Below, in pieces: positions 34,178-42,716 of a DNA stretch of 64,000 bases. The DNA is from Mycobacterium sp. IS-3022 (GTDB lineage: Bacteria; Actinomycetota; Actinomycetes; Mycobacteriales; Mycobacteriaceae), in NCBI RefSeq assembly GCF_001500065.1, contig NZ_LQIN01000001.1, forward strand, positions 434,001 through 498,000, written 5' to 3'. The position numbers and the translations under genes were made by a program. Below the pieces are notes generated by a model. That model did no database searches. It had not been told where the DNA came from and was given only the letters and a program-made list of their open reading frames with translations. Each line of letters begins with the position of its first letter. The stretch's first letter is position 1.

Positions 34178-34723
34178 TCACCAGATGGGTGCGGGGGCCT
34201 GACCGAGCGGGTAGTAGCCGGGCAGTTTCTCACCCGCCAGCGAGCGCTCGATGCGCTTTTGCATTCCCGGTGACAGGTCGCCGGACTCGATCAGCTTCGC
34301 GTATCCCTTGGCCACGTGGCCGAAGTCGAAGAAGTCGCGCTGCCACTCGATCTTGAGGTTGGCATCGAGTCGGAACCAACTACCACCGATGCCGTAGATC
34401 TCGTCCTGCGAGCCATCGGATTTGTTGACGATTTGCTTCCAGAAGCCGACGATTTCGCCCTGTTTGTCGTCGATTAGCACCTTCTGGTACTCGTAGACCC
34501 AGTTCTCCAGACCCTCCATCTCCAAACCCAGTGCGACATCGCGTATCTCGTCCTTGCCGACACACATGACGTCTTCCTTGGGGCCGATGTTCCAGCCGTA
34601 GGTGGCGTCGTCGGTGTAGAACTCGGCCAACGGCTTCCAGTCGCCCTTGCGCTCGGCGTCCCGGTTGGCCTCCAGCCATTCTTCGACCCACTTGTCGAGG
34701 TCCTCGCGAGGCAGTGATGGCAT
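34178..34723 (-). CDS. SnoaL/NTF2-like protein (Rv0762c-like)
   Basis: This 181-residue soluble protein has an NTF2-like fold suggested by EEWLEANRDAERKGDWKPLAEFYTDD and FWKQIVNKSDGS. By position, directly after the ferredoxin, it matches Rv0762c. The C-terminal LPGYYPLGQAPAPIW is unusual for the fold. GGAG precedes ATG 34723, 3 bp after the ferredoxin stop. Its role in the cyp51 unit is unknown. Confidence 0.8.
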   Translation of the reverse strand: MPSLPREDLDKWVEEWLEANRDAERKGDWKPLAEFYTDDATYGWNIGPKEDVMCVGKDEIRDVALGLEMEGLENWVYEYQKVLIDDKQGEIVGFWKQIVNKSDGSQDEIYGIGGSWFRLDANLKIEWQRDFFDFGHVAKGYAKLIESGDLSPGMQKRIERSLAGEKLPGYYPLGQAPAPIW

Positions 34724-34726
34724 TGT

Positions 34727-34942
<216 letters not shown>

Positions 34943-36313
34943 CTACTTGACGCGCCGGCGGTAACGAGCCTTGGCCGGCCGTTGCAGCTGGACCACCATC
35001 TTGGAGTGGTCATTGCGGTAGGAGTCGGCCGGCTGGGCCATCTCGAATTCGTACTCGCGCAACAGGACCGAGAATATCGCCTTGATCTGCATCTGGGCGA
35101 ACGCGGCGCCGACGCAGCGGTGTCTGCCCGCGCCGAACGGGATCCACGTCCACCGGTTGACGACGTCGGCCTGCTCGGGCTTGTTGTAACGGTCCGGGTT
35201 GAAGGCGTCGGGGTCGGGGAAGTCCTCTGGAATCCGGTTGCTGATGGCCGGTGAGGCCGCGACGAAGTCGCCCTTGTGGATCGGAAAGCCGGCCACCTCG
35301 AACTCGCCCTGTGCCACGCGCATCAGGATGATCAGCGGTGGATGCAGCCGCAGCGTCTCCTTGACGACGTTGTCCAGCTTCGGAATCTGACGCAGCGCAT
35401 GGAAACTCACCTCCTGGCCGTCGGCGTAGAGCTCGTCGAGTTCGTCCTGCACCTCGGCGTACACCTCGGGGTGCCGGATCAACTCGATCAACGTCCACGC
35501 CGACGTGCCCGAGCTGGTGTGGTGCCCGGCGAACATGAGCGAGATGAACATTCCGGTCACCTCGTCGGCGGAGAACCGCGGGTTGCCCTCCTCGTCCTTG
35601 ATCGACACCAACACGTCGAGCATGTCGCGGTCGGATTTGTCCTTCGGCGGGTTGGCCAGCCGCTGGTTCATGATTTCCTGCACCAGCGCAACGAGTTTCA
35701 CGCGGGCTTCGTCGCGGCGTTTGAAGCTCTCGATCGGTAGGTACGGATCGACGTAGCACAGCGGGTCGGTGCCGCGCTCGAGGTCGTGGTAGTACTCGGC
35801 GAACCGATGGTCGAGCTGGTTGCGGAACTTCAACCCGATCAGACATGCGGTCGAGGTGTAGATCGTCAGCTCGGCGAAGAAGTCGAGCAGTTCGATCTCG
35901 CCTTCATCGCCCCAGTCGGCGATCATCTTCTTGACTTCGCCCTCGATGGTGGCCGCATGGCCCTTCATGTGCTCGCCGCGCAACGCCGAGTTGTGCAGCA
36001 TCTCCTTGCGCCGCTCCGGGCTTGCATCGAACACCACACCCTTGCCGAAGATCGGCGTCATGAACGGATAGGCCTCGGCCTGGTCGAGATCCTCATCGGC
36101 CGAACGGAAGAAGAATTCGTTGGCCTCCGCGCCGGAGAGCAGGATGACGTGCTTGTCGACCAGTTGGAACCAGCCGACATCACCGCATTCCTCGCGGACG
36201 CGCTTCATCAGACCGATCGGGTCGGTGCGGAACTCCTCGAGGTGGCCGTGCTCCTCCTCGCCGCCGGAAACCCGGGGGACGACGGCCGTCGTCGTCGCAT
36301 TGGATTCAGTCAT
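34943..36313 (-). CDS. cyp51: Sterol 14-alpha-demethylase cytochrome P450
   Basis: This 456-residue CYP51 has an I-helix AGHHTSSGT with the family-typical His-Thr, ETLRLHPP (ExxR) and the haem loop FGAGRHRCVG (Cys400). The CYP51 B'-region signature, FGKGVVFD near residue 90, is present. It demethylates lanosterol-type sterols at C14. ATG 36313 overlaps the stop of the upstream SDR (ATGA); a longer open frame to 36496 is rejected. The order SDR-cyp51-ferredoxin equals Rv0765c-Rv0763c. Confidence 0.97.
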   Translation of the reverse strand: MTESNATTTAVVPRVSGGEEEHGHLEEFRTDPIGLMKRVREECGDVGWFQLVDKHVILLSGAEANEFFFRSADEDLDQAEAYPFMTPIFGKGVVFDASPERRKEMLHNSALRGEHMKGHAATIEGEVKKMIADWGDEGEIELLDFFAELTIYTSTACLIGLKFRNQLDHRFAEYYHDLERGTDPLCYVDPYLPIESFKRRDEARVKLVALVQEIMNQRLANPPKDKSDRDMLDVLVSIKDEEGNPRFSADEVTGMFISLMFAGHHTSSGTSAWTLIELIRHPEVYAEVQDELDELYADGQEVSFHALRQIPKLDNVVKETLRLHPPLIILMRVAQGEFEVAGFPIHKGDFVAASPAISNRIPEDFPDPDAFNPDRYNKPEQADVVNRWTWIPFGAGRHRCVGAAFAQMQIKAIFSVLLREYEFEMAQPADSYRNDHSKMVVQLQRPAKARYRRRVK

Positions 36314-37137
36314 GAGTTCAGGTTCTCCTCGTTCAGCTTGAGCTGCTGACGTTCCACCGGTGCGTCCGCCAAGGGGGCTTCGGGCTGCAGTTCCATATTC
36401 GCGATGAACCCGCCGCGCGGCGTCTCCGCCACGAACGTGATGGCGCGCGCCAGGTCGGAGGCCCGCAGGAAATAGTCGTGGCGGGCCTGACCCCATTTGG
36501 CCCAGTCCTCAAGTGCCGGCCCGATTTTCTCGGCGGGCAGGCTCCAGCCCATGCTGGTCTTCGTGGGGCCGGGGTGCACGATCGAGGCGCGCACGCCGGT
36601 TCCCTCCAGTTCCATCTGGAAGTTGTTGACCATCGCGACCAGGGCTGCCTTGGCGGCGCCGTAGGCGCCCATGTGCGGGCGTTGCCGCAGCGCCACATCG
36701 GAGCCGACGAATATCAGATCGCCGCGCTGACGCTCGAGCATGCCGGGCAGCACCGCGGCCGCGAGCCGGTTGGCGCCGACGAGGTGGATCTGCAACTGCG
36801 ATTCGAACTCATCGGTGGTGATCTCGGCGAGCTTGCCGAAGTACGTGTCGCCCGCGCCGGCCACCAGCACCTCGATCTCGCCGAGCGCGTCGACGGACTG
36901 GGCGACGAAGGATTTGACCGAATTCGGGTCGGTGACGTCGAGGTGGAACCCGGCCGCCTCGCCGCCGTCGGCGTTGATCTTGCCGACGATGTCGTCGAGC
37001 TTCTCGACTCGGCGCGCGCCGAGCGCGACGGGGAAGCCACGCGCGGCCATCTCGACGGCCGTCGCCTCGCCGATTCCTGACGAGGCGCCGGCGACGATGA
37101 CGGGTCGCCGTTCGGGTAGCGGTTCGAAACGTGGCAT
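36310..37137 (-). CDS. Short-chain dehydrogenase (Rv0765c-like)
   Basis: This 275-residue SDR has cofactor motif VAGASSGIGEAT (about residue 15), a degenerate NAG reading VAGAGD, and Tyr/Lys in YGAAKAA. The length equals Rv0765c. It is encoded between cyp123 and cyp51 and coupled to cyp51 by a 4-bp overlap. It probably oxidises or reduces a P450 product. ATG 37137. Confidence 0.9.
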   Translation of the reverse strand: MPRFEPLPERRPVIVAGASSGIGEATAVEMAARGFPVALGARRVEKLDDIVGKINADGGEAAGFHLDVTDPNSVKSFVAQSVDALGEIEVLVAGAGDTYFGKLAEITTDEFESQLQIHLVGANRLAAAVLPGMLERQRGDLIFVGSDVALRQRPHMGAYGAAKAALVAMVNNFQMELEGTGVRASIVHPGPTKTSMGWSLPAEKIGPALEDWAKWGQARHDYFLRASDLARAITFVAETPRGGFIANMELQPEAPLADAPVERQQLKLNEENLNS

Positions 37138-37147
37138 GTGTTGGCCT

Positions 37148-38371
37148 TCAGACGGTTTGGAGAGTGATCGGAAGATGAGCGAACCCGCGGACATTGCTCG
37201 AGTGGACACGGACGGCGTTGGCCTCGTCGACCTCGTATCCGCGGATTCGCTTGAACAACTCGGTCAGCGCGACCCTGGCCTCCATGCGCGCGAGGTGCGC
37301 GCCGAGGCAGAAGTGTGCGCCGCTGCCGAAACTCATGAGCTTTGAGCCGATTTCGCGGCCGATGATGAACCGGTCGGGATCGTCGAAGACCCGCTCGTCG
37401 CGATGCGCCGAACCCGGCAGCAGCAGCAGCACATCACCATCGGGGATGGTGGTGTCATACAGCGTCAGCTCACCGGCCACGGTGCGCGCCAGGATCTGGC
37501 TCGAGGTGTCGTAGCGCAGCGTCTCCTCGACCCATAGCGGCACGCGGTCCAGGTCGGCGTACACGGGCGCGAGCTGGTCAGGGTTCTTGTGGCCCCAGAA
37601 CGCCGCGTTGGCAAGCAGTTTGGTGGTGGTCTCGTTACCGGCGATCACCATCAGGAACATGAAGCCGAGGATCTCGTCGTCGGTGAGCCGGTCGCCGTCG
37701 ATCTCGGCTTCCAGCAGCGCGGTGGTGAGGTCGTCGGACGGGTTTTTGCGGCGTTCGGCGACCATGCCCTGGTAGTAGATGATCAGGTTGATGGAGGCCT
37801 CGACGGCCGCCGGCGGCACGTCGGTCACACCCTCGTCACGGTGCATCACGCCGTCCGCCCAGGCTCGGACCTGGGTGCGGTCGGGTTCGGGCACGCCCAT
37901 CAGTTCGGAGATGACGTCCATCGGCAGCTTGCCTGCGAATTCGTCGACGTAGTCGACGGTTTCGCTCGACTGGGCCTTTTCCACCATGACATCGAGGTGC
38001 TGGACCGCGATCTCGGTGACTCGCGGTTCCAGTTCGCGAATGCGGCGTGGCGTGAAGCCCTTCGACACCAGTGTGCGCAACCGCAGATGCGCCGGATCGT
38101 CCATCGCCAGAAACGACATGGTTTTCGACGCGTGCGGGCCGCGCGAGGCGGGATCCAGCGACACACCGAACTTGTTCGACAGCGTGGTGCTGTTGCGGAA
38201 ACCCTGCAGCACGTCCTGATGCCTCGACAGCGCCCAGAAGCCGAGCTCGTCGTTGCGGTACAGCGGCGCCTCGTCGCGCAACCGCTTGTAGTACGGATAC
38301 GGGTCCTCGTGGAAGTCGTAGTCGTAGGGGTCGAGGATCACGTCGGAGGCGGCTCCGGTCTGAGGGGTCAC
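37148..38371 (-). CDS. cyp123: Cytochrome P450 CYP123-like
   Basis: This 407-residue bacterial P450 has an I-helix AGNETTTK, an EETLR motif and a haem loop FGSGAHFCLGAHLAR (Cys355). It is collinear with Rv0766c (CYP123). GTG 38371 overlaps the TetR stop (GTGA), so regulator and P450 are translationally coupled. The SDR follows after 10 bp. Electrons presumably come from the ferredoxin encoded in the same unit. The substrate is unknown. Confidence 0.92.
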   Translation of the reverse strand: MTPQTGAASDVILDPYDYDFHEDPYPYYKRLRDEAPLYRNDELGFWALSRHQDVLQGFRNSTTLSNKFGVSLDPASRGPHASKTMSFLAMDDPAHLRLRTLVSKGFTPRRIRELEPRVTEIAVQHLDVMVEKAQSSETVDYVDEFAGKLPMDVISELMGVPEPDRTQVRAWADGVMHRDEGVTDVPPAAVEASINLIIYYQGMVAERRKNPSDDLTTALLEAEIDGDRLTDDEILGFMFLMVIAGNETTTKLLANAAFWGHKNPDQLAPVYADLDRVPLWVEETLRYDTSSQILARTVAGELTLYDTTIPDGDVLLLLPGSAHRDERVFDDPDRFIIGREIGSKLMSFGSGAHFCLGAHLARMEARVALTELFKRIRGYEVDEANAVRVHSSNVRGFAHLPITLQTV

Positions 38372-38976
38372 TGCTCGTCTCCCAGGATGAGGCCGACTAC
38401 GTATGACAGCCGGTCGGCGATCTGGTGGTAGGTGAACACGCCGCTGCCGGCGTTGACCAGCGCGCCGAAGAACGTCATCTCCAAGGCGGCCAGCGCACGT
38501 GGATCGGCGTCGGGTCCCATGGCCGAGCGGATGCGGCGGTGGATCTCGGCGCCGATACGGTCGCGCACGGCGCGCACGGTGGCGTCGGTTCCGCTCAGCA
38601 ACGCGGTGGTGCAGGCGGCTGCGACCTCAGGTTCGTCGGCGACCATCAGCGCCATGGCGCGAAGTGTCTTCTCGACGCGGGTCAGTCTGCTCTCGTTGAC
38701 ATCGGTGAAGTACGGCACCTGGCGCATCAGGTCGAGGTAGACCTCGGCGATCAGGTGGTTCTTCGACGAGAAGTAGGTGTAGGCGGTCGCCGGGGCGACC
38801 TTGGCCTTCGCCGCGACGGCTCGCACCGTCAGGCCGGCGTAGCTCGATTCCCGCAGCATCTCGACCCCTGCGGCGAGCACCTTGCGAAACGTCTCCTCTT
38901 GGCGACGGTTGCGCGGCGTCTCGCCGACGGTCACGGGCGACGGCCCTGTGACCGCGACCACGGGTTCACTGGACAC
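38368..38976 (-). CDS. TetR-family regulator (Rv0767c-like)
   Basis: This is a 202-residue TetR regulator. The DNA-binding domain at residues 25-75 contains LTVRAVAAKAKVAPATAYTYF; a ligand domain follows. It is the first gene of the cyp123-cyp51 operon and divergent from aldA. GTG 38976 lies inside a GGACA-N2-TGTCC palindrome, and a second copy is in the aldA leader. It probably represses both divergent units in response to a P450 substrate (inference). Confidence 0.9.
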   Translation of the reverse strand: MSSEPVVAVTGPSPVTVGETPRNRRQEETFRKVLAAGVEMLRESSYAGLTVRAVAAKAKVAPATAYTYFSSKNHLIAEVYLDLMRQVPYFTDVNESRLTRVEKTLRAMALMVADEPEVAAACTTALLSGTDATVRAVRDRIGAEIHRRIRSAMGPDADPRALAALEMTFFGALVNAGSGVFTYHQIADRLSYVVGLILGDEQ

Positions 38977-38982
38977 ATGTCC
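38971..38982. promoter_or_regulatory. Palindrome GGACA-CA-TGTCC at the tetR start
   Basis: A 5-bp dyad with 2-bp centre overlaps the GTG of the TetR gene. It shares the pattern GGACA-N2-TGTCC with the site at 39083-39094. It is a likely operator of the TetR protein. Confidence 0.6.
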
Positions 38983-39082
38983 AAGCTATCCGATCGCGAG
39001 TGCGGGCCGCAAGTGCGCAGCTCTGACGCGTCTGCTTGCCACTTGCCTGGCCAGGGGTCTAAGGTTGCTTTCAAATCAATCC

Positions 39083-39094
39083 GGACAGTTGTCC
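39083..39094. promoter_or_regulatory. Palindrome GGACA-GT-TGTCC before aldA
   Basis: This is the second copy of the GGACA-N2-TGTCC dyad, 23 bp upstream of the aldA ATG. With the first copy it brackets the divergent intergenic region, as expected for co-repression of both transcription units. Confidence 0.6.
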
Positions 39095-39117
39095 AGCAAC
39101 GGTGGAACGGAGCGCAG

Positions 39118-40584
39118 ATGGCAGTGCTGGCCAATCGCGAGAGTCAGTTGCTCATCGACGGCAAGCTCGTCGACGGCAGTGGCGGGACCTTCCAGACCGT
39201 CAACCCGGCGACCGAGGAGGTGCTCGGCGTCGCCGCGGACGCGACCGCCGACGACATGCGGCGCGCGATCGAGGCGGCCCGCCGCGCGTTCGACGAGACG
39301 GATTGGTCGACCAACACCGAGTTGCGGGTGCGGTGCCTGCGCCAACTGCAGCAGGTGCTGCGCGACAACATCGAAGAGCTACGGGAGCTGACGATTTCCG
39401 AGGTGGGCGCGCCCCGGATGCTGACCTCCGCGGCCCAACTCGAGGGGCCGGTGGAGGATCTGACGTTCTGCGCCGACACTGCCGAGTCGTATCAGTGGAT
39501 CACCGATCTGGGAGTCGCCTCGCCGATGGGAATTCCGTCTCGCCGCAAGGTGGTTCGCGAGGCCGTCGGCGTCGTAGGTGCTATCACACCGTGGAACTTC
39601 CCGCATCAGATCAACCTCGCCAAGATCGGTCCTGCGCTGACGGCGGGCAACACCGTTGTGCTCAAGCCGGCGCCGGACACCCCGTGGTGCGCGGCCGCGG
39701 TCGGCGAGCTGATCGCCGAGCACACCGACCTACCGCCGGGTGTGGTCAACATCGTCACGTCCAGCGACCACGGCGTCGGCGCGCTGCTGTCGAAAGACCC
39801 ACGGGTCGACATGGTTTCGTTCACCGGGTCGACGGCGACGGGCCGGGCCGTGATGGCCGACGGCGCGGCGACGATCAAGAAGGTCTTCCTGGAACTCGGC
39901 GGCAAGTCTGCGTTTCTCCTGCTCGACGACGCGGATCTGGCCGGCGCCTGCTCGATGTCCGCGTTCACCGCGTCCATGCACGCGGGCCAAGGATGTGCGA
40001 TCACCACGCGGTTGGTGGTGCCAAGGGCCCGCTACGACGAAGCCGTCGAGGCGGCGGCGGCGACGATGGCCGGGCTGAAGCCGGGTGACCCGCAGGATGC
40101 CGGAACAATCTGTGGGCCTGTGATTTCCGCCCGCCAGCGCGACCGGGTGCAGGGCTACCTGGACTCAGCGATCGACGAGGGCGGCAAGTTCGCGTGCGGC
40201 GGCGGCCGTCCACAGGACCGCGACACCGGCTTCTTCATCGAGCCCACCGTGATCGCCGGATTGGACAACAACGCCAAGGTCGCCCGCGAGGAGATTTTCG
40301 GGCCGGTGCTCACGGTCATCGCCCACGACGGCGACGACGACGCGGTGCGCATCGCCAACGACTCGCCATACGGGTTGTCCGGCACGGTTTTCTCCGCCGA
40401 CGAGGAGAGGGCGAACCGGGTGGCGGCGCGGATGCGGGTCGGCACGGTCAACATCAACGGCGGCGTCTGGTACTCCGCGGACATGCCGTTCGGCGGGTAC
40501 AAGCAGTCGGGACTCGGCCGGGAGATGGGCCTGGCCGGCTTCGAGGAGTACCTGGAGATCAAGGCCATCGCCACAGCAGTTTGA
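39118..40584 (+). CDS. aldA: Aldehyde dehydrogenase (Rv0768/AldA-like)
   Basis: This 488-residue NAD(P)-dependent aldehyde dehydrogenase has catalytic Glu259 in LELGGKS and Cys293 in GQGCAITT, with the usual 34-residue spacing. ITPWNFP is the cofactor-binding proline loop. ATG 39118 follows GGAACGGAG. The open frame continues far upstream through the divergent TetR gene, but that part is not coding. It would convert aldehydes from the adhB/P450 pathway to acids. Confidence 0.93.
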   Translation: MAVLANRESQLLIDGKLVDGSGGTFQTVNPATEEVLGVAADATADDMRRAIEAARRAFDETDWSTNTELRVRCLRQLQQVLRDNIEELRELTISEVGAPRMLTSAAQLEGPVEDLTFCADTAESYQWITDLGVASPMGIPSRRKVVREAVGVVGAITPWNFPHQINLAKIGPALTAGNTVVLKPAPDTPWCAAAVGELIAEHTDLPPGVVNIVTSSDHGVGALLSKDPRVDMVSFTGSTATGRAVMADGAATIKKVFLELGGKSAFLLLDDADLAGACSMSAFTASMHAGQGCAITTRLVVPRARYDEAVEAAAATMAGLKPGDPQDAGTICGPVISARQRDRVQGYLDSAIDEGGKFACGGGRPQDRDTGFFIEPTVIAGLDNNAKVAREEIFGPVLTVIAHDGDDDAVRIANDSPYGLSGTVFSADEERANRVAARMRVGTVNINGGVWYSADMPFGGYKQSGLGREMGLAGFEEYLEIKAIATAV

Positions 40585-40590
40585 CCACGC

Positions 40591-40651
40591 GCCGAGTGTC
40601 GGGTTTATCGACGCGTAGGCGCGAATGACGTGCGACAACCCAACACTCGGC
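40591..40651 (+). repeat. Long intercistronic inverted repeat between aldA and SDR genes
   Basis: Arms 40591-40605 (GCCGAGTGTCGGGTT) and 40637-40651 (AACCCAACACTCGGC) pair over 15 bp with one mismatch and a 31-nt loop. The structure starts 7 bp after the aldA stop and ends just before the AAAGGA ribosome site of the next gene. It could be an mRNA-processing or attenuating hairpin, or a dispersed palindromic repeat. Confidence 0.7.
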
Positions 40652-40663
40652 AGAAAGGAAGAC

Positions 40664-41410
40664 ATGAGATTCGACGAGAAGGTCGCGATCGTCACCGGTG
40701 CGGGCGGCGGGATCGGCCAGGCCTACGCCGAGGCGCTGGCACGCGAGGGCGCGGCCGTCGTCGTCGCCGACATCAACACCGAGGGTGCGCAGAAAGTCGC
40801 CGACGGTATCAAGGGCGAGGGCGGTAACGCGCTGGCGGTGCGGGTCGACGTGTCCGACCCCGAATCTGCCAAGGAGATGGCCGCGCAGACGCTTTCGGAG
40901 TTCGGTGGCATCGACTACCTGGTGAACAACGCCGCGATCTTCGGCGGCATGAAGCTGGACTTCCTGATCACAGTCGACTGGGACTACTACAAGAAGTTCA
41001 TGAGCGTGAACATGGACGGTGCGCTGGTGTGCACCCGCGCGGTGTACAAGAAGATGGCCAAGCGCGGGGGCGGGGCGATCGTCAACCAGTCGTCCACCGC
41101 GGCGTGGCTGTACTCGAACTTCTACGGGCTGGCCAAGGTGGGCATCAACGGCCTGACGCAGCAATTGGCCACCGAACTCGGCGGCCAGAACATCCGCGTC
41201 AACGCGATCGCGCCGGGACCCATCGACACCGAGGCCAACCGCTCCACCACGCCCAAGGAGATGGTCGACGACATCGTGAAGCGGATTCCGTTGTCGCGCA
41301 TGGGTGAGCCCGAGGATCTGGTCGGCATGTGCTTGTTCCTGCTGTCCGACCAGGCGAAGTGGATCACCGGTCAGATCTTCAACGTCGACGGCGGGCAGAT
41401 CATCAGGTGA
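40664..41410 (+). CDS. Short-chain dehydrogenase (Rv0769-like)
   Basis: This 248-residue FabG-like SDR is the same length as Rv0769. Motifs are TGAGGGIGQ (residues 12-20), NNAA, and Ser in NQSST with Tyr and Lys in YGLAKVG, plus the terminal ITGQIFNVDGG. ATG 40664 has GAAAGGAA upstream. It overlaps the next gene by 4 bp (GTGA), placing it in the aldA operon. Confidence 0.92.
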   Translation: MRFDEKVAIVTGAGGGIGQAYAEALAREGAAVVVADINTEGAQKVADGIKGEGGNALAVRVDVSDPESAKEMAAQTLSEFGGIDYLVNNAAIFGGMKLDFLITVDWDYYKKFMSVNMDGALVCTRAVYKKMAKRGGGAIVNQSSTAAWLYSNFYGLAKVGINGLTQQLATELGGQNIRVNAIAPGPIDTEANRSTTPKEMVDDIVKRIPLSRMGEPEDLVGMCLFLLSDQAKWITGQIFNVDGGQIIR

Positions 41411-42258
41411 CCGACGAACTGAAGCTCGGCTACATCGGCCTCGGCAACATGGGCGCGCCGATGGCCAAGCGCCTGGTCCAGTGGCCGGGCGGGCTGGTGG
41501 TTTTCGATGTGCGGGCAGAGGCCATGACACCGCTCGCGGAGGTCGGTGCGACACTGGCCGACAGCGTCGCCGATGTCGCGGCCGCCGACATCATCAGCGT
41601 GACGGTGCTCAACGACGAGCAGGTGAGAACGGTCGTCGGCGAGCTGGCGGCCAACGCCAAGCCCGGCACCGTCATCGCGATCCACTCGACGATCAGCCCG
41701 CAGACCGCGGTCGAACTCGCCGACCAATTGCGGCCCCAAGGGCTCCACATCGCCGACGCCCCGGTGACCGGCGGTGGTGGCGCTGCGGAGAAGGGCGAGC
41801 TGGCGGTGATGGTCGGCGCCGAACGTGACGTGTACGAGCGGATCAAGCCGGCGTTCAAACAGTTCGCGTCGTTGGTCATCCACGCCGGCGAGCCGGGTGC
41901 TGGAACCCGGATGAAGTTGGCGCGCAACATGCTGACGTTCACCGGCTATGTTGCGGCGTGCGAGGCGATGAAGTTGGCCGAGGCGTCCGGGCTGAGCCTT
42001 CAGGCGCTCGGCAGGGTGGTGCGCCACAGTGACGCCCAGAGCGGCGGCCCCGGCGCGATCATCGTGCGTGAGGACATGAAGGACCTGACCCCCGATCACT
42101 GGCTGTATGACGCGTTCACCCACACCCGCGGGTTGGGCGAGAAGGATCTGAGCTTGGCTCTGGAGTTGGGGGAGAGCGTCGACGTCGGGCTGCCGCTGGC
42201 CCAGATCGCATTGCAGAACCTGGCTGCCGGGCTCGGCGTGCCGCACACGAAGGGGTGA
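41407..42258 (+). CDS. 6PGDH/HIBADH-family NAD(P)-dependent dehydrogenase (Rv0770-like)
   Basis: This 283-residue beta-hydroxyacid dehydrogenase has YIGLGNMGAPM at the N-terminus, DAPVTGGGGAAEKGEL at about residue 117 and the lysine motif RMKLARNML. GTG 41407 overlaps the SDR stop and the 3' end overlaps the CMD gene, so translation is coupled through the cluster. It resembles the dehydrogenase at 18768-19643, which is also paired with a CMD protein. Confidence 0.9.
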   Translation: MTDELKLGYIGLGNMGAPMAKRLVQWPGGLVVFDVRAEAMTPLAEVGATLADSVADVAAADIISVTVLNDEQVRTVVGELAANAKPGTVIAIHSTISPQTAVELADQLRPQGLHIADAPVTGGGGAAEKGELAVMVGAERDVYERIKPAFKQFASLVIHAGEPGAGTRMKLARNMLTFTGYVAACEAMKLAEASGLSLQALGRVVRHSDAQSGGPGAIIVREDMKDLTPDHWLYDAFTHTRGLGEKDLSLALELGESVDVGLPLAQIALQNLAAGLGVPHTKG

Positions 42259-42716
42259 AGACTATGGACGAGTTGCGCCGCAAGGGCCTCGAGAAGATGA
42301 ACGAGGTCTACGGCTGGGAGATGCCGAACGTCGAGGGCAACGACTACTTCGCGTTGACCGCCGATCACCTCTTCGGGACCATCTGGACGCGGCCGGGACT
42401 TTCCATGCGCGACAAGCGGATCATGACGTTGACCGTCGTCACCGCGCTCGGCAATTCCGACCTCGCCGAGATCCAGGCCAACGCCGCGCTCGCGAACGGT
42501 GAGATCACCGAAGACGAGCTCAAGGAGATGGCGATCTTCCTCACCCACTACCTCGGTTTCCCGCTGGGCTCCAAGCTCGATGGAGTGGTCAGCAAGGTGG
42601 TCAAGAACCGTAAGAAGGCCGCCGAGAAGGGACGGGGCGAGGACAAGAAGGCGAACGTCAACGCGGCGGTGAGGATGCATTCCGGGGGGACGGTCCATGA
42701 CGACCCGAAAGAGTAG
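42255..42716 (+). CDS. Carboxymuconolactone decarboxylase-family protein (Rv0771-like)
   Basis: This 153-residue CMD protein has FGTIWTRPGLSMRDKRIMTL and the ITEDELKEMAIFLTHYLGFP helix, plus a lysine-rich tail. GTG 42255 overlaps the preceding stop; ATG 42264 is an alternative. No CxxC pair is present, so it is not a peroxiredoxin partner. In M. tuberculosis the next gene is purD; here a 411-residue gene overlaps its end. Confidence 0.87.
   Translation: MKTMDELRRKGLEKMNEVYGWEMPNVEGNDYFALTADHLFGTIWTRPGLSMRDKRIMTLTVVTALGNSDLAEIQANAALANGEITEDELKEMAIFLTHYLGFPLGSKLDGVVSKVVKNRKKAAEKGRGEDKKANVNAAVRMHSGGTVHDDPKE

Noticed and set aside
32870..34273. Plus-strand open frame of 467 codons opposite adhB
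   Set aside because: It is antisense to a certain gene, with His/Arg/Asp-biased composition and no motif.
38425..39117. Upstream extension of aldA through the TetR gene
   Set aside because: The TetR domain on the other strand is certain, and aldehyde dehydrogenase similarity begins at ATG 39118 with a ribosome site.
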